Shown here: positions 32,469-39,917 of the stretch, piece by piece | Position numbering within the stretch: the stretch's first letter is position 1 | How the letters are laid out: each line of letters begins with the position of its first letter | Assembly (NCBI RefSeq): GCF_000943555.1 | Contig: NZ_JTDV01000005.1 | Location: forward strand, 186,001 to 250,000 | DNA: 64,000 bases | Direction: 5' to 3' | DNA from: Neotamlana nanhaiensis | GTDB taxonomy: Bacteria > Bacteroidota > Bacteroidia > Flavobacteriales > Flavobacteriaceae | Translations under genes and position numbers: made by a program | Notes under the pieces: model-generated | Databases searched by the model: none | The model's input: the letters and a program-made list of their open reading frames with translations, nothing else | Told to the model about the DNA's origin: nothing

Positions 32469-34640
32469 ATGATTCATATTCACGAAAAAACATTACAAGA
32501 TTTAGAGTTCCCAAAGGTTTTACAGCAGGTAAGCGAACATTGCATTACCGAGTTAGGTAACGCCGAAGCTCTTAAAATTTCGCCTTACAAAACGAAAGAG
32601 GAACTGTTTTTTTCGTTAAACCTAACCAACGAATATGTAGCATCGTTTACCAACGAAAACCGAATACCAAATCATGGTTTCGATGAAATTACCAAAGAGC
32701 TCAAACTTTTAAAAATTGAAAACACCTATTTAGAAGTTCATAGTTTAAAGAAAATTGTGGCTATTTCTACCACTGCAAACGAGATTGTAGTATTCTTAAA
32801 AAAGTTTGAAGAATACTACCCTACGCTTAATACTTTTGCTTCGCATATCGAAGTTACCAAACTTATTATTGAAAAAATAAACAGTGTTGTAGACCGCTTT
32901 GGTGAAATAAAAAACAACGCATCACCGCTTTTAGAACAACTTAGGCAGGCTATAAACATAATTAAAGGCAAGATAAATGCAAGCTTTACCTCGGCTTTAA
33001 CGTCTTACAATAACCTCGATTATTTAGATGATATTAGAGAAACGGTAATTGAAAATCGTCGTGTTTTAGCCGTAAAAGCCATGTACCGTCGTAAGGTAAA
33101 AGGCTCAATTATGGGAAGCAGTAAAACAGGAAGCATTGTTTATATTGAACCCGAAACCACTTTACAACACACCCGAGAATTAAACAATTTAGAGTACGAA
33201 GAAAAAGAAGAAATCATTAGAATTCTTAAGGAAGTTACTAATTATGTTCGTCCGTTTTTACCACTTTTAAAAGATTATCAAACATTTTTAATCGAACTCG
33301 ACGTCATTTCTGCGAAAGCGAAATATGCACAATCGTTAAACGCGATTTTACCTAATTTCTCGGAAGATAAAAGTCTGTTTTTACGCGATGCCTACCATCC
33401 GCTATTGTATTTAAACAACCTAAAGAAAAAGGAAACTACATACCCTCAAACCATTACTTTAAAAGCCGATAGCCGTATTATTGTGATTTCAGGTCCTAAC
33501 GCTGGCGGAAAAAGCATTACTTTAAAAACGGTTGGTTTATTGCAAGCCATGTTGCAAAGCGGCATGTTAATTCCGGTGCACGAACGTAGTTCGGCTTATA
33601 TTTTTGATAGAATTTTAAGCGATATTGGCGACAACCAATCTATTGAAAATCATTTAAGTACTTACAGCTACCGTTTAAAGCAGATGAATTACTTTCTGCG
33701 AAAATGTAACAAAAACACGCTGTTTTTAATTGATGAGTTTGGTACAGGTAGTGATCCTGAATTGGGTGGCGCTTTGGCGGAAACGTTTCTTGAAGAATTT
33801 TACCATCGTGAAGCTTTTGGAATCATTACGACCCACTACTCCAACCTTAAAATTTTGGCTAACGAGCTACCGCACATGCTTAACGCTAACATGTTGTTTG
33901 ATGAGCGTACTCTGGAGCCTTTGTTCAAACTGGTTATCGGGCAAGCCGGAAGTAGTTTTACCTTTGAAGTTGCACAAAAAAACGGTATTCCGTATAGTTT
34001 AATTAATCGTGCTAAAAAGAAAATTGAACGTAGTAAAGTGCGCTTTGACGCTACTATTGCAAAACTTCAAAAGGAACGCAGCAAGCTTGAAAAAACGGGA
34101 CAATCGTTAAAAGCCAACGAAAAGAAAAAAATTGAAGAAGCTGATAAGCTTGAAGAAATTAACGCACGTATTCAGAAAAAATTAGAAAGTTACCAAGAAC
34201 TTTACGATAGCAATCAGCGTTTAATTTATTTAGGGCAAAAAATTGATGATTTAGCCGAAAAGTATTTTAACAACAAACAAAAACGTGAGCTTATGGGCGA
34301 GCTTTTTAAGTTGGTGCAAATTGAAAACTCGAAGCGTAAACGTATTTCGGCAAAACAGAAAAAAGCCGAAAAAGCTAAAGAACAAAAGGTAAAACAAGAG
34401 GTTGATAAAAAGGTGGAAGTTATTAGAAAGAAGAAAAAAAAGGAAAAAGAACTTAAAGCCAAACAACCACCAAAACCAAAACCTATTTTAAAAGTTGGCG
34501 ACCGTGTACGACTTGAAGATAGCCGTTCAGTAGGTTCAATAGATAAAATTGAAAAAAATAAAGCCGTTGTTAACTACGGCATGTTTACCACAAATGTTAG
34601 TTTAGACCAACTGGAGCTAGTTGAGGCGGTGAAGAAGTAG
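32469..34640 (+). CDS. MutS2-like DNA ATPase without Smr domain
   Basis: A 723-residue MutS-family protein from the ATG at 32469 (a GTG 15 bases earlier is less likely). It lacks the mismatch-recognition domains of MutS1. The clamp and lever helices occupy residues 1-300, Walker A SGPNAGGKS is near 344, Walker B LFLIDEFGTGSDPELGG near 420, and a long, lysine-rich coiled coil covers 515-660. The protein ends in a KOW-like beta domain (VGDRVRLEDS onward). B. subtilis MutS2 is about 785 residues and ends in an Smr nuclease domain, which is absent here. Known MutS2 roles are suppression of recombination and rescue of collided ribosomes; without Smr the nuclease part is lost. It follows recG on the same strand. 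Confidence 0.9.
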   Translation: MIHIHEKTLQDLEFPKVLQQVSEHCITELGNAEALKISPYKTKEELFFSLNLTNEYVASFTNENRIPNHGFDEITKELKLLKIENTYLEVHSLKKIVAISTTANEIVVFLKKFEEYYPTLNTFASHIEVTKLIIEKINSVVDRFGEIKNNASPLLEQLRQAINIIKGKINASFTSALTSYNNLDYLDDIRETVIENRRVLAVKAMYRRKVKGSIMGSSKTGSIVYIEPETTLQHTRELNNLEYEEKEEIIRILKEVTNYVRPFLPLLKDYQTFLIELDVISAKAKYAQSLNAILPNFSEDKSLFLRDAYHPLLYLNNLKKKETTYPQTITLKADSRIIVISGPNAGGKSITLKTVGLLQAMLQSGMLIPVHERSSAYIFDRILSDIGDNQSIENHLSTYSYRLKQMNYFLRKCNKNTLFLIDEFGTGSDPELGGALAETFLEEFYHREAFGIITTHYSNLKILANELPHMLNANMLFDERTLEPLFKLVIGQAGSSFTFEVAQKNGIPYSLINRAKKKIERSKVRFDATIAKLQKERSKLEKTGQSLKANEKKKIEEADKLEEINARIQKKLESYQELYDSNQRLIYLGQKIDDLAEKYFNNKQKRELMGELFKLVQIENSKRKRISAKQKKAEKAKEQKVKQEVDKKVEVIRKKKKKEKELKAKQPPKPKPILKVGDRVRLEDSRSVGSIDKIEKNKAVVNYGMFTTNVSLDQLELVEAVKK

Positions 34641-34649
34641 ATTGATACA

Positions 34650-34690
34650 GTAGGCAGTTTGCAGTATTCAAGTATTCAGTATTAAGTAAT
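34650..34690. repeat. CAGT-rich degenerate short repeat
   Basis: After the MutS2-like gene the DNA reads as imperfect repeats of CAGTaggCAGTttgCAGTATTCA type. It resembles, in reverse complement, the 13-base tandem repeat near 43691. No coding role is seen. Confidence 0.4.
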
Positions 34691-34710
34691 CTATTTGCTT
34701 TAAGGTAGTT

Positions 34711-34800
34711 TGTGTTAGGGATTGAGGCATCTGTTGGAGCTCCTCGACGCAGGAGAGAGCGACTGCCGAAAGCCCGACCCGACCTTAGGAGGGAAACATC
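34711..34800 (-). repeat. Structured dispersed intergenic repeat, copy B
   Basis: Read on the minus strand this copy shares with copy A the segments GGGTCGGGCTTTCGGCAGTCGCT, in short GGCTTTCGG.AGTCGCT, and GAGCTCCAACA.AT.CCTCAATCC.TAAC. The variable hairpin is CTCCT-gcgtcg-AGGAG instead of CCCGA-CACG-TCGGG. The outer stem TGTT/AACA replaces CGTT/AACG, a compensated change. It lies between two convergent genes, as copy A does. Confidence 0.72.
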
Positions 34801-34829
34801 CAAAATAACAAACTATTTAAACACAAAAT

Positions 34830-34874
34830 AACAGCCAACACCAAGTTGAATCGCAACTTTAGGTGCCAGCTGTT
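34830..34874. terminator. Long hairpin between convergent genes, probable bidirectional terminator
   Basis: Arms AACAGC, CACC and AAGTTG pair in order with CAACTT, GGTG and GCTGTT around the loop AATCG, with small internal loops. T-rich bases follow on both strands (TTTTACTAA on plus, ATTTTGTGTTT on minus). It lies 23 bases past the stop of the CDC-like gene. Confidence 0.6.
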
Positions 34875-34896
34875 TTACTAATACAAAGTTTAGTGT

Positions 34897-36453
34897 TTAA
34901 ATTTCTTTTACCGAAACTTGAGTACAAATTCCGAGGACTTTTTTAGAACAATAGGCTTCAAAATAGTAGTCTCTGGTTACATAATCTAAATCGAATTCTC
35001 CCATGGTTTTCCAGGTTAAATCCCATAATTGAAATTGTACTTTTATGTCGTGTGCTCCGTTTGGCGGACTTTGAGAATAGTTCACTTTTTGGTCTTTTAA
35101 AGTGGTCCAACCAGAATATTTACGGTCGTCATTATCATTTCTGCCAAAATAAGAATATCTGAATCTGATACTGTAAAGACCAGTTGTACGTTTTGCATAA
35201 ACATTTTTATGATCGTATGGGAATTCGCCACAGGTTTCAATTTGATAATCGGTGTTATATCCCATTTTGGCTATGCGGTTATCTTTTAAATATTTAATGG
35301 TATAACCAATTGGCGCACCTGGATTTTGGCGGCTATACAGTGCATTTTCGGTAATAACATAATTTAGTCCACCTTCGGTGTTTTCTTCAATACTATCGCC
35401 TGTAATTACGCTAGTTGCAACTTCGGCATTACCACCAATAGTTACCACATTAAATGTAGATTTTGAAATTACTTTTTTATAGCTCGCCGATAACGTACCG
35501 TCGTAATCGCCAGCGCCAGTAGCGTAGGATAATGCAGCTTCTAAACTAACATCGGTTTGGGTATCGGTGGTTTCCATTCTAATCATTATAATACGACCGT
35601 ATTGCACTGAGTGCACATAAGCTGGTGGGTTTTCGCTATTCATGGCCGATTCAATAGTTTCTAAACTGGCATTGCTACCAAAAACGGCCGACGGTGTTGC
35701 TGGAGTATCCATGGTAACCTCATAAAAAATTTGGCGGTATAACAGAGCTGCAACACGTTTTTCGGTGGTTTTATTGTAGCTAAAACTAGACTCAAAACTA
35801 GATCCTGTTGCCCATTCGCCACTAATACCTAAGTCTAAACTCATTTGTTCGGATGAGTGTGCTTCGGTTTTTTCAAAATAGGTATCGGCATCAATTTCGT
35901 AACCTTGTGGTTGTATGTTTGCATTCCAATGCTCTAAAGCTTTATCAATTCCGGCTTGTACATTTGTGTTTTGCCCTGGGTTATCAATGGTAATATTTCC
36001 ATCTTCACCAATACCCGGTAAATCCACTCTTAAACTTGCCGCAGCGCGCGGAACTTGTAATGGTTGTGGTGCGCCTCCTAACATATCGCTGTTGCCTATA
36101 ACCAACGCTCCAGGATAAATAACACCATTTCCAGGATCGAACATAACAACATCTTCAAAATTTGAACGGATATTATAATATTGCGTAATACACTGGTTTA
36201 CCATACCTTGGTATTTGCTAGACTTTTCTGATGAATTATAATTATTCTTACCTGTATTGCTCTGTACGTTTAACAAATCGTCTGGATTATAATTTAAACT
36301 TGCTAAATAATCTTCAATTGCTTCGGCAGTTTCGCCAGAAACGCTTTTACCAACCTCGTCTATAGTTTCTTTACTACAACTAAATATGCATAAAAACATA
36401 ACTAAGCAGGTTAATTTTAATTGGGGAATCAATGTTAATAGCCTTGTTTTCAT
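34897..36453 (-). CDS. Cholesterol-dependent-cytolysin-like pore-forming lipoprotein
   Basis: A 518-residue member of the thiol-activated cytolysin (CDC) fold. Shared landmarks are YPGALVIGNSDML at 113-125, SLRVDLPGIG at 140-149, the NPPAYVHSVQYGR block at 275-287 and GAPIGYTIKYLKDNRIA at 379-395. The domain 4 region shows GLYSIRFRYSY near 425, as in the CDC beta-sandwich. The tryptophan-rich undecapeptide is absent; that position reads WDLTWKTMG near 477. The signal peptide ends in a lipobox (CIFSC, C26), so it is probably lipid-anchored, unlike classical CDCs. CDC-like proteins of Bacteroidota have been described, some as two-component pores that attack other bacteria; no partner is seen here. 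It is divergent from a TPR-HTH regulator gene. Confidence 0.88.
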   Translation of the reverse strand: MKTRLLTLIPQLKLTCLVMFLCIFSCSKETIDEVGKSVSGETAEAIEDYLASLNYNPDDLLNVQSNTGKNNYNSSEKSSKYQGMVNQCITQYYNIRSNFEDVVMFDPGNGVIYPGALVIGNSDMLGGAPQPLQVPRAAASLRVDLPGIGEDGNITIDNPGQNTNVQAGIDKALEHWNANIQPQGYEIDADTYFEKTEAHSSEQMSLDLGISGEWATGSSFESSFSYNKTTEKRVAALLYRQIFYEVTMDTPATPSAVFGSNASLETIESAMNSENPPAYVHSVQYGRIIMIRMETTDTQTDVSLEAALSYATGAGDYDGTLSASYKKVISKSTFNVVTIGGNAEVATSVITGDSIEENTEGGLNYVITENALYSRQNPGAPIGYTIKYLKDNRIAKMGYNTDYQIETCGEFPYDHKNVYAKRTTGLYSIRFRYSYFGRNDNDDRKYSGWTTLKDQKVNYSQSPPNGAHDIKVQFQLWDLTWKTMGEFDLDYVTRDYYFEAYCSKKVLGICTQVSVKEI

Positions 36454-36761
36454 AATTTTAGTTTTTGTGATTCAACACTTCAAAATTACTAAGCACATAA
36501 GCTATTTTCTAATTTTAGGCATGGACAAAGTATGGACAACGAATTGGGTTTTACCTAAAATAGCGCATGGACATGGCGTTTTTAACAAAACAACAAAACA
36601 CACACAAATACTTAAAAATCAAATATTTACCATAATTACATCTATTCTAAAACAAACTTGCAATATAGATTTTACATGGACAATGACATTTTAAGCAGCG
36701 GACAACCATTGAGTTTGAATTGATTTTATAAGTATCTTAGTGCTAGCTAATAACCATAATT
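36454..36761. other. Divergent intergenic region between the CDC-like and TPR-HTH genes
   Basis: 308 bases with a minus-strand promoter element for the CDC-like gene at 36481-36488. An open frame crosses the region on the plus strand but starts inside the CDC-like gene and shows no coding character. No exact plus-strand -7 box for the regulator gene is seen. Confidence 0.5.
36481..36488 (-). promoter_or_regulatory. -7 promoter element of the CDC-like gene
   Basis: Minus-strand TAATTTTG matches TAnnTTTG and lies 27 bases before the ATG, predicting a leader of about 20 bases. No strict TTTG is seen at -33; the nearest is TTAG. Confidence 0.42.
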
Positions 36762-38642
36762 ATGAAACCGTTACACTACGCCTTATCCATTATCCTTTTT
36801 GTTCAAATAGGTTTTTCTCAAAACACAAAACTTATTGATAGTTTGAAACAATCATATAAATCATCTATAAGTTTTATAGATAAAATTAAAACAGGTGATT
36901 TAATTGTTCAAGAATTGAAACATAAAAATCCTGAAGAAACATATAATTATATTAATGACATGCTAAGCACCTCAATACAAAACAAATACAAAAAAGGCAT
37001 TGGTATTAGCTTAAGAAACAAAGGGTATTATTTTAGATTTAAACCAAATGTAGATTCTGCAAGATATTCTTTTAAAAAATCTCTAAAAATTTTAAGTGAA
37101 AATAAAAATAGCTTAGAAGCAGCCAAAACCTGTGAAGAGTTTGCAACTTTTGAGTGTGTTCAAGGGAACTATAATGAAGCAATAGAAATTGCAGAAACTG
37201 GTTATAATCATGCTAAAACAAATAACAATGGTGAGTATATGGCTGTTGCCCTTAACAGAAAAGTAACAACGCTTATGGATAAAGGTGATTTTAAAGAGGC
37301 AACTATAATTAATCTATTATCACTAAATATAATTGATTCTTTAAAACGTAAAAAACCTCTACTAAAAGCTGTATCTCTTGGTCATAAGGCGAGAATAGAA
37401 ATGTTAAGAGGGAATTACAAACTTGTACTCGAACCATTATTAGAATCGATAAAAATTCTGAAATCAATAAAAAACACAAAGTGGCTTGCTGTTAATTTTA
37501 TGGAAATTGGAAATGCTTATTGGTATTTAAACGACTATGATAATGCCTTAAATAGTTACACCACAAGTTTAAACTATTCTAAAGAAATAAATCGTAAAGA
37601 CTTCATTTCGATGAATCTTTCAAATATTGCATCATTGCAAATAAAAAAAGGTAGTTATAACGAAGCTTTAAAAACACTTTTAGGTTCTGTTCCTATTGAA
37701 AAACAAATAGGTTCAAAAATCAATCTAACAATAGCTTACAATAGTTTAGGAGAAGTATATTCTCTTAAAAAAAATTATGCCGAATCGCTAAAATATTATA
37801 ATTTAGGAATACAGCTAGCTGATTCAATTAAAGCCACAGATGTAATTCTTGACAGTTATTATGGGCGTGCTGAAACTTATGAAAAACAAGGGAACTACAA
37901 AGCTGCATTGGCAGATAGAAAAAAATTTCAAGTTTTAAATGATAGTATTTTTAACAAGACAAAATCAAAACAAATAGAAGAATTAAAAACCATTTATGAA
38001 ACCGAAAAAAAAGAAGCCCAAATCGCTCTACAAAATGAAGAAATAAATACTTTAAATGTTCAAGCAGAAAATGATAAACTTATAAAAACCCTTTATGCCA
38101 TTGGTATGTTTTCGTTTTTAGCTATTGCTGGTCTACTCTATTTCGGGTTTAAACAACGTATAAAAAAGAATAAACTAGCACGCGAAAAACAAGAAGAAAT
38201 TTACAAACAAGAAATAGAATTCAAACAAAAAGAACTCGCTAGCCAAACTTTACATTTGGTACAAAAAAATACGTTTATTCAAGAACTAAAAGAAAATTTG
38301 GAGAAAATAAAACAGTCGCCAGAATTGTTTAAAGTAGAATTTCGACGCTTAGTTATGCTACTAAAAAAAGAAAGTGCCGAAGATAAAGACTGGGAGGTTT
38401 TTAAAAGCTACTTCTCTGAAGTACACAATAATTTCGACAACAAATTAAAAGCTATTTATGCTGATATTTCGGAGAAAGAGATACGCTTGGCTTCGTTTTT
38501 ACGCATGAACCTATCTACCAAAGAAATTGCATCGATGCTTAATGTTTTACCCGAAAGTGTTTTAAAAAGCAAATACCGACTTAAAAAGAAACTAAAACTC
38601 GATAAAGAAACCGACCTTGGAAGTTTTTTAAATGGCTTGTAA
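36762..38642 (+). CDS. TPR sensor protein with membrane segment and C-terminal LuxR-like HTH
   Basis: A 626-residue regulator. After a signal peptide (residues 1-19, ending GFSQN), about six to eight tetratricopeptide repeats cover 80-400 (for example NYNEAIEIAETGY near 124 and NYAESLKYYNLG near 338). A coiled coil is followed by one membrane helix near 445-465, a second coiled coil, and a C-terminal helix-turn-helix with ISEKEIRLASFLRMNLSTKEIASML near 568-592. The layout fits the Bacteroidota family of TPR-TM-LuxR proteins that sense periplasmic events and bind DNA at the inner membrane. It is divergent from the CDC-like gene, which it may regulate; that is inference from position. Confidence 0.88.
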   Translation: MKPLHYALSIILFVQIGFSQNTKLIDSLKQSYKSSISFIDKIKTGDLIVQELKHKNPEETYNYINDMLSTSIQNKYKKGIGISLRNKGYYFRFKPNVDSARYSFKKSLKILSENKNSLEAAKTCEEFATFECVQGNYNEAIEIAETGYNHAKTNNNGEYMAVALNRKVTTLMDKGDFKEATIINLLSLNIIDSLKRKKPLLKAVSLGHKARIEMLRGNYKLVLEPLLESIKILKSIKNTKWLAVNFMEIGNAYWYLNDYDNALNSYTTSLNYSKEINRKDFISMNLSNIASLQIKKGSYNEALKTLLGSVPIEKQIGSKINLTIAYNSLGEVYSLKKNYAESLKYYNLGIQLADSIKATDVILDSYYGRAETYEKQGNYKAALADRKKFQVLNDSIFNKTKSKQIEELKTIYETEKKEAQIALQNEEINTLNVQAENDKLIKTLYAIGMFSFLAIAGLLYFGFKQRIKKNKLAREKQEEIYKQEIEFKQKELASQTLHLVQKNTFIQELKENLEKIKQSPELFKVEFRRLVMLLKKESAEDKDWEVFKSYFSEVHNNFDNKLKAIYADISEKEIRLASFLRMNLSTKEIASMLNVLPESVLKSKYRLKKKLKLDKETDLGSFLNGL

Positions 38643-38648
38643 AACACC

Positions 38649-38656
38649 TACCTTTG
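38649..38656 (+). promoter_or_regulatory. -7 promoter element TACCTTTG, possible leaderless start
   Basis: TACCTTTG matches TAnnTTTG. Four bases separate it from the ATG at 38661, the same spacing as at 9861-9873. A transcript starting at the usual distance would have no leader. Confidence 0.38.
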
Positions 38657-38660
38657 TAAT

Positions 38661-39080
38661 ATGGGAATACCTATTCCAGATAACAAAAAACTAATACTCT
38701 TTGATGGTGTGTGTAACCTTTGCGATAGCTCGGTGCAATACATTATTAAACATGATAAAAACGATGTATTTCGATTTGCTGCGTTACAAAGCGACCTAGG
38801 AAAACAAATTATTAATCAGTTTAATATAGATACCCAAAAAACCGATTCTATTTTACTTTACACGCCCAACAAAGGCATTGTTTATAAAAGTACTGCGGCA
38901 TTAAAAATTGCATTTTACTTAGGTTTTCCAAATCATTTGATGGCTATTTTTTTAATTGTTCCAGCATTTATACGCAATTGGGTTTACGATTTTATTGCAA
39001 AAAATCGATACAAATGGTATGGTAAAAAAGAAGCTTGTATGATACCAACACCAGAATTAAAAAATAAGTTTTTAAACTAA
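38661..39080 (+). CDS. DCC family thiol-disulfide oxidoreductase-like protein
   Basis: A 139-residue DUF393/YuxK-type protein. The N-terminal motif is LFDGVCNLCDSSV with C18 and C21 forming the CxxC pair, and FAALQS follows near 58. The family is thioredoxin-like and predicted to carry out thiol-disulfide exchange, but no partner is known. A hydrophobic stretch near 95-115 may contact the membrane. It follows the TPR-HTH gene by 18 bases but has its own -7 box. It is convergent with the rhodanese gene. Confidence 0.88.
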   Translation: MGIPIPDNKKLILFDGVCNLCDSSVQYIIKHDKNDVFRFAALQSDLGKQIINQFNIDTQKTDSILLYTPNKGIVYKSTAALKIAFYLGFPNHLMAIFLIVPAFIRNWVYDFIAKNRYKWYGKKEACMIPTPELKNKFLN

Positions 39081-39105
39081 AAGCTTCGCCCTATAATCTA
39101 ATATT

Positions 39106-39912
39106 CTATTCAACAAGGGTTCCCCACTCTGTCCATGAGCCATCATATACAGAAATATTTTTGTATCCAGACATTTCTGCGCCTAATGCTAACACACAAG
39201 CTGTAATTCCAGAGCCACAAGAAAATATTAAGTCATCTTCAGGTTTTGCCATTTTACTAAACATTAACTCAATTTCTGCTTTAGATTTAAAAATCCCATT
39301 TTCTAATAAATCCTGAAAAGGTAAATTAACCGAATTTGGTATTGTACCAGAACGTAATCCTTCTCTCGGCTCTGGCACTTCACAATTAAATCTTGCCGCA
39401 GCACGTGCATCAATGATAGTATGCGTTTTATCTTTAGAAGCTCGTTTTACATCTTCAAAAAACTGCATAAAACCAGGTTGTAAATTCGCTACAAAATTAC
39501 CTGTACTACCGTTATAGAGTATCATAGATTCGGTTGGATAACTCGCCTTTAACCAAGCAGGTAATCCACCATTTAAAACCACTATATTATTAAATCCAAA
39601 AGCTTTAAAAAGCCACCATACTCTGGCACTAGAATAAATCCCTTTATCGTCGTAAACTACAATAGCGCTATCATTATTTACACCTAATTTTCGAGCTTCC
39701 TCTTGAAATTGAGCTTCTGAAGGAAAGGCGCTTGGAAAATTATTTGTAGTATCACTAAATTTATTTTTTATATCAAAAAAACGTGCATGCTTAATTTGCT
39801 TCGAATCTGCTTCAAAAGTTTTGGCTATAGTACCGTCTAAAACAATAAGTTTGTCATTGTTTAAATTGGCACTAAGCCATTCTACAGAAACTAAAGGCGT
39901 GGTTAATAGCAT
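39106..39912 (-). CDS. Sulfurtransferase with two rhodanese domains (3-mercaptopyruvate/thiosulfate type)
   Basis: A 268-residue enzyme. The N-terminal inactive domain has VVYDDKGIYSSARVWW near 86-100. The C-terminal domain holds the active cysteine C232 in the loop CGSGITA, which is close to the CGSGVTA loop of mercaptopyruvate sulfurtransferase and unlike the CRKGVTA loop of thiosulfate rhodaneses. It moves sulfur to acceptors such as cyanide or thioredoxin. No signal peptide is seen, so it is cytoplasmic. It follows the symporter gene by five bases. Confidence 0.92.
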   Translation of the reverse strand: MLLTTPLVSVEWLSANLNNDKLIVLDGTIAKTFEADSKQIKHARFFDIKNKFSDTTNNFPSAFPSEAQFQEEARKLGVNNDSAIVVYDDKGIYSSARVWWLFKAFGFNNIVVLNGGLPAWLKASYPTESMILYNGSTGNFVANLQPGFMQFFEDVKRASKDKTHTIIDARAAARFNCEVPEPREGLRSGTIPNSVNLPFQDLLENGIFKSKAEIELMFSKMAKPEDDLIFSCGSGITACVLALGAEMSGYKNISVYDGSWTEWGTLVE

Positions 39913-39917
39913 ATTTT

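Noticed and set aside
34226-34466. Minus-strand phenylalanine- and leucine-rich frames
   Set aside because: They are complements of the lysine-rich coiled coil of the MutS2-like gene.
36386-36694. Plus-strand frame of 102 residues across the CDC-like/TPR-HTH intergenic region
   Set aside because: It starts inside the CDC-like gene on the other strand, crosses the promoter and shows no protein-like composition.
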